Shown here: positions 60,673-64,000 of the stretch, piece by piece
Layout of the letters: the number at the start of each line of letters is the position of its first letter
Position numbering within the stretch: position 1 is the first letter of the stretch
Assembly (NCBI RefSeq): GCF_050875635.1
Contig: NZ_JBPAOH010000002.1
Location: 1 to 64,000, forward strand
Reading direction: 5' to 3'
Source: Hassallia sp050875635
GTDB taxonomy: Bacteria > Cyanobacteriota > Cyanobacteriia > Cyanobacteriales > Nostocaceae
DNA length: 64,000 nucleotides
Position numbers and translations under genes: made by a program
Notes under the pieces: model-generated
Told to the model about the DNA's origin: nothing
The model's input: only the letters and a program-made list of their open reading frames with translations
The model's database searches: none

Positions 60673-61845
60673 ATGAAAGTTACTGTTTCAGTCTTTGGGC
60701 GATTTCATGCCTTCAACTTAGCCCAACAATTGCAAAAGTCAGGTTATTTATACAAATTAATTTCTAGTTATCCAACGTTTGAAATTACTAAATATGGTAT
60801 TGATAAATCTTTTATTAATTCTTTATTGTATTGGGAAGTTTTATCTCGAAGTTGGCAGCGAGTACCTAGTTGGCTTAAAGGCGATCGCAATTTACAGCTA
60901 TGGTTTCTAGAACAGTTTGATCGTTCAGTTGTTAGCGCTCTATCACCAGGATTTGATATATTTGTGGGATGGTCGGGATGTTGTTTTTGGTCTATGTATC
61001 GCGCTCAAAAAATGGGCGCTAAAACAATAATTGAACGTGGAAGCAGCCATATGCAGTACCAAACAGCCATCCTCCAAGAGGAGTATGAAAAGTGGGGACT
61101 GCAATTTACAGAAACTCATCCCGGAATATACGACAGAGAAATTCAATCATATAGTGATACAGACAAAATTGCCATCCCCAGCGTATTTGTCAAGCGGACT
61201 TTTTTAGAACAAGGAATACCAGAAAGTAAACTTATTCACGTTCCCTATGGGACTAATACAGCAGAATTTTATCCAGAGCTAAAACAAGATAATATCTTTC
61301 GAGTCATTCACTGTGGTGGTATAACTCTGCGTAAAGGTGTGCAGTATTTATTGCAAGCTTTTTATGAGTTGAATCTACCCGAAGCTGAATTGTGGCTGGT
61401 GGGTACAATCTCTTTAGAAATCGAGCCTTTTTTAGCCAAATATCAAAGCGATCGCATTATTCTCAAAGGCAATCACCCTCAAAGCCAACTACGTTTTTTC
61501 TACTCTCAATGCTCGGTATTTTGTCTGGCTTCGATTGAAGATGGTTTTGGCATGGTGATTCCGCAAGCAATGGCTTGTGGACTGCCAGTTATTCATACAA
61601 CTAATACTGGTGGTGAGGATATTGTGCGAGATGGCATTGATGGTTTTTGTGTTCCTATTCGGGATGTAGAAGCTCTCAAAGAAAAAATTATTTGGTTATA
61701 TGACAACCCAGATAAGCAAGTTGAAATGGGGAATAATGCTTTAGCACAAGCTCGTAAATCTCTTGATTGGGATGATTATGGACAGAAAATTAGCAGTGAA
61801 TATTTAAAGATTTTGCAGCCAGTATCTGCCGACAAATTAACTTAA
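60673..61845 (+). CDS. Glycosyltransferase family 4
   Basis: 390 aa, GT-B. KVTVSVFGRFHAFNLAQQLQ; TIIERGSSHMQYQTAILQEE; C-domain FRVIHCGGITLRKGVQYLLQ, CLASIEDGFGMVIPQAMACG (E-D-G-F-G-x7-E/Q type, with Q at the second acidic position) and TTNTGGEDIVRDGIDGFCVP. The change of the usual second Glu to Gln is mild. Sugar unknown. Confidence 0.9.
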   Translation: MKVTVSVFGRFHAFNLAQQLQKSGYLYKLISSYPTFEITKYGIDKSFINSLLYWEVLSRSWQRVPSWLKGDRNLQLWFLEQFDRSVVSALSPGFDIFVGWSGCCFWSMYRAQKMGAKTIIERGSSHMQYQTAILQEEYEKWGLQFTETHPGIYDREIQSYSDTDKIAIPSVFVKRTFLEQGIPESKLIHVPYGTNTAEFYPELKQDNIFRVIHCGGITLRKGVQYLLQAFYELNLPEAELWLVGTISLEIEPFLAKYQSDRIILKGNHPQSQLRFFYSQCSVFCLASIEDGFGMVIPQAMACGLPVIHTTNTGGEDIVRDGIDGFCVPIRDVEALKEKIIWLYDNPDKQVEMGNNALAQARKSLDWDDYGQKISSEYLKILQPVSADKLT

Positions 61846-61868
61846 TAAATGAATTTATCAGCCCAAAA

Positions 61869-62471
61869 ATGAACAAGCAAAATCAGGATATACAAGCTAT
61901 TGCCGGACACATATTAGACCTTTATCTGTTGGCATCATTCAAATTTAAAAATCCCCATAGCTATACAAAATTTCGCCAGATTAAAAGCCTGAAAAAAAGA
62001 ACAAACGCCAGTGTTTTTGTCGAAACTGGAACTTATTTAGGTGTAACCACCAAAAGATGTGCCCCCATTTTCAATCAAGTCTACACAATTGAGCTTGATA
62101 AAGAACTTGCAGAACTTGCCAAAAGTTTTTTATCTAATAACAAAAACGTTGAAGTTATTCAAGGAGATGCTTTAGAAGTATTGCCTCAATTATTAAAGCG
62201 TGAAGAAATTAACGATGCGCTGGTATTTCTAGATGGTCACTTTTCGGGTGGGATAACTGCATGTGGAGAAATACCAGAACCAGGAATTGAAGAAATAAAA
62301 ATACTTGCTCAACACAAACACAAAATTAGGTGTATTGTTGTTGATGATTTTCGTTCATTTGGAACCGAGTCAAGTTTTCCCACAAAATTTGAATTACTGA
62401 AAGCAGCAGAAGAGTATTTTTCTGATTATGAAATAACTGTTCACCTAGATCAGTTAATTATTGTCAAGTGA
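61869..62471 (+). CDS. SAM-dependent methyltransferase-like protein
   Basis: 200 aa. VFVETGTYLGVTTKRCAPIF resembles motif I of class I methyltransferases; VYTIELDKELAELAKSFLSN carries the acidic ribose-binding Glu; VEVIQGDALEVLPQLL and ALVFLDGHFSGG follow. IRCIVVDDFRSFG ends the core. It is short and lacks a clear substrate domain. It fits sugar methylation in the cluster. Confidence 0.78.
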   Translation: MNKQNQDIQAIAGHILDLYLLASFKFKNPHSYTKFRQIKSLKKRTNASVFVETGTYLGVTTKRCAPIFNQVYTIELDKELAELAKSFLSNNKNVEVIQGDALEVLPQLLKREEINDALVFLDGHFSGGITACGEIPEPGIEEIKILAQHKHKIRCIVVDDFRSFGTESSFPTKFELLKAAEEYFSDYEITVHLDQLIIVK

Positions 62472-62506
62472 AGTAATGCCAAAAACTTTTGACTGGCTAG
62501 GTAAAC

Positions 62507-63448
62507 ATGTCCAAACAACCTACTTTATTAGTTTATCCCCAATTACCCAAAGCCGGCTTAGGCAACATGCTTTTAGTTTGGGCAAAAGCAGTTTTGTTTG
62601 CTGATATAAATCACCTGCCTATTGTTGCACCTGTTTGGGGCAAAATTGCCATTGGTCCTTATTTAAGAGGTGAACGAGATAAAAGGTATTATGGTCATCT
62701 CTTTTATCATAAAAATTATGAGTCACGATGGAAATCTTCTCTGGCAATTTTCAGAAAAAAATATCTTCACAATAATCCAGCAATATCTCAAATAGAATTA
62801 TCTCATTTAGAGCCGAAAAATGTAGATTTGCATCTATTTATTTTTAATCAACTGCCACATTGGAGTGACTACTTTACAGATTTAAAAGAATATCAACCTC
62901 TGATTAAGCAGAAACTGTATTCTATCATTCGTCCGTCAGTATTTGAAGCCATTTTAAATCGCCCAACCCCAGAAATCGGCATTCATATTAGAATGGGAGA
63001 CTTTAGAAAACTTAAACCGGAAGATGACTTCACTAAATTAGGTAATGTTCGCACACCTTTGAGTTGGTTTATTCAGGTTATTGATGCAGCTCGTAAAATT
63101 GCTGGTTATGATGTGCCTGTAACTATATTTTCAGACGGTTATGATCGCGAACTTGATGAACTGTTAAAACTTCCTCAAGTTTCCCGTGCAACTGCTGCTT
63201 CTGCTCTCTCCGATATGCTTACCTTGTCTAGAAGCAAGCTTTTGATTACTTCTTCAGGCAGCACATTTAGCAGTTGGGCTTCATATTTAGGACAATGCCC
63301 GACTATCTGGCATCCAGCACATTTCCATGCAGGTGTTTTTCCTGCTGATATTAGCCAGAGTATATTTGAAGGAGGGTTAGATCCAGAATCAATGACAGTT
63401 CCCGATTTACTAATTCATAATATCAAATTAGCATTTGCTTATTTGTAA
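62507..63448 (+). CDS. GT11-like (alpha-1,2-fucosyltransferase fold) protein
   Basis: 313 aa. GLGNMLLVWAKAVLFADINH at the N-terminus (G-L-G-N-x-L), IGIHIRMGDFRKLKPEDDF with H-x-R-x-G-D, and MLTLSRSKLLITSSGSTFSS then WASYLG correspond to the three conserved stretches of GT11/GT23-like fucosyltransferases. The middle is divergent, so the donor need not be GDP-fucose, and no GDP-fucose genes are seen. It starts at ATG 62507. Confidence 0.78.
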   Translation: MSKQPTLLVYPQLPKAGLGNMLLVWAKAVLFADINHLPIVAPVWGKIAIGPYLRGERDKRYYGHLFYHKNYESRWKSSLAIFRKKYLHNNPAISQIELSHLEPKNVDLHLFIFNQLPHWSDYFTDLKEYQPLIKQKLYSIIRPSVFEAILNRPTPEIGIHIRMGDFRKLKPEDDFTKLGNVRTPLSWFIQVIDAARKIAGYDVPVTIFSDGYDRELDELLKLPQVSRATAASALSDMLTLSRSKLLITSSGSTFSSWASYLGQCPTIWHPAHFHAGVFPADISQSIFEGGLDPESMTVPDLLIHNIKLAFAYL

Positions 63449-63465
63449 TAGCTTTATCGTCGCTT

Positions 63466-63689
63466 CGCTCCTGGGTGTGGGGTGTGGGGGAGCCAGTGCG
63501 GTGGGCGGCTCTGCCGACTTGTAGCATCTGGCGTTGTGGGGTGTGGGGAAAACTTTCATGTTTTGTACATCCCACACCCAGGAGCGATTGGGTTTAAAAC
63601 CCCACCGTCGCTCTTAGTGTCAACAAGCAGGTTGGTGCAGCACCGATCCAATTGACCCCTACACCCTACACCCTACCCCCTACACCCTG
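63466..63689. repeat. Composite repeat: GGGTGTG arrays, GC-rich module, perfect 16-bp inverted arms
   Basis: CGCTCCTGGGTGTGGG (63466-63481) is the perfect complement of CCCACACCCAGGAGCG (63571-63586). Between them lie GTGTGGG units and the GGGCGGCTCTGCCGACTTG module also found at 47104. From 63656 to 63689 runs (CCCTACA)n. No gene lies in 63449-63805. Confidence 0.85.
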
Positions 63690-63805
63690 TTCAATAGAGA
63701 AAGTATTACCTGCATTCAAAAGATTAAATAGCTTTTACTTAACGTCTATCGAGCCAATCACCCAGCAGATTTTAAAGATTAGCCAATTAGAGAATGGAAA
63801 AATAA

Positions 63806-64000
63806 ATGATAAGAATAGCCATTTTGATTCCCAGTTATAATAATGAAGATACTATTAATTATACCCTTGAATCTATCCAAACTCAGCGTGAATGGTTAAA
63901 GAAAATTTCTGCTGTTTATATTGCCGATGATTGTTCAAGCGATCGCACCATAGCATTGGCACAAGCAACTTGGCACTCACCCATCGGACTGCATATTTTG
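63806..64000 (+). CDS. Glycosyltransferase family 2, 5' part
   Basis: 65 codons from ATG 63806 to the window edge. IRIAILIPSYNNEDTINYTL is the GT2 start and VYIADDCSSDRTIALAQ the nucleotide-binding loop with D-D-x-S-x-D. The rest is outside the window. Confidence 0.85.
   Translation, partial: MIRIAILIPSYNNEDTINYTLESIQTQREWLKKISAVYIADDCSSDRTIALAQATWHSPIGLHIL

Overview
The window is cyanobacterial chromosome. It carries many GCGATCGC (HIP1) octamers, a tiny single-pass protein that looks photosynthesis-related, a four-gene nitrate-type ABC transporter with the cyanobacterial ATPase/solute-binding fusion, a Tat-exported caspase homologue and cyanobacterial-type exopolysaccharide genes. Intergenic space is full of short tandem repeats (7-8 bp and 21 bp units) and dispersed hairpins, which suggests a repeat-rich, probably filamentous cyanobacterium (Nostocales or a relative). 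The species cannot be named from the sequence.

Layout. (1) 1-5.7 kb: end of a pentapeptide-repeat gene, an SGNH hydrolase, a 46-aa single-pass membrane protein, and a 963-aa fusion of a PlsY-like acyltransferase with PEP-synthase-like domains. (2) 6.2-12.4 kb: nrtABCD, whose three internal spacers are each filled with a different repeat, including a 279-bp inverted-repeat element and an 11 x 21 bp array. (3) 12.6-24 kb: housekeeping and cell-surface genes: ATP sulfurylase, a caspase-fold protein with both catalytic residues replaced (Y122/S180), a TPR membrane protein, methylthioadenosine phosphorylase, a broken substrate-binding-protein gene, a double-DUF305 lipoprotein and a Wzc-like chain-length/kinase protein. 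(4) 25.2-64 kb: a large exopolysaccharide locus, almost all on the + strand.

The polysaccharide locus holds a probable complete route from UDP-GlcNAc to a di-N-acetylated mannuronic acid: WbpA-, WbpB-, WbpD- and WbpE-like genes at 28.7-33 kb and a WbpI-like 2-epimerase at 48.3 kb. It also has an ABC polysaccharide exporter split over 21 kb (permease at 27.7 kb, Wzt-like ATPase at 49.4 kb), two small EamA/SMR-type membrane proteins, two extended SDR epimerases, an amine-oxidase-like flavoprotein, two methyltransferase-like proteins and about a dozen glycosyltransferases (GT4, GT2, CgeB-like, GT11-like, GT-C). No Wzx or Wzy was recognised, so polymer export is more likely ABC-dependent.

An unusual island lies in the middle of this locus (37-47 kb). 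It contains a secreted repeat protein with a PEP-CTERM-like tail, then two large paralogues that combine DUF4082, Ig-like (Big_1) and N,N-dimethylformamidase-like domains. The paralogues flank an inverted GT-C membrane glycosyltransferase, and a Tat-exported propeller-like protein follows. This is the best candidate for an undescribed system: possible amide-hydrolysing, surface-associated enzymes sitting beside genes for N-acylated sugars.
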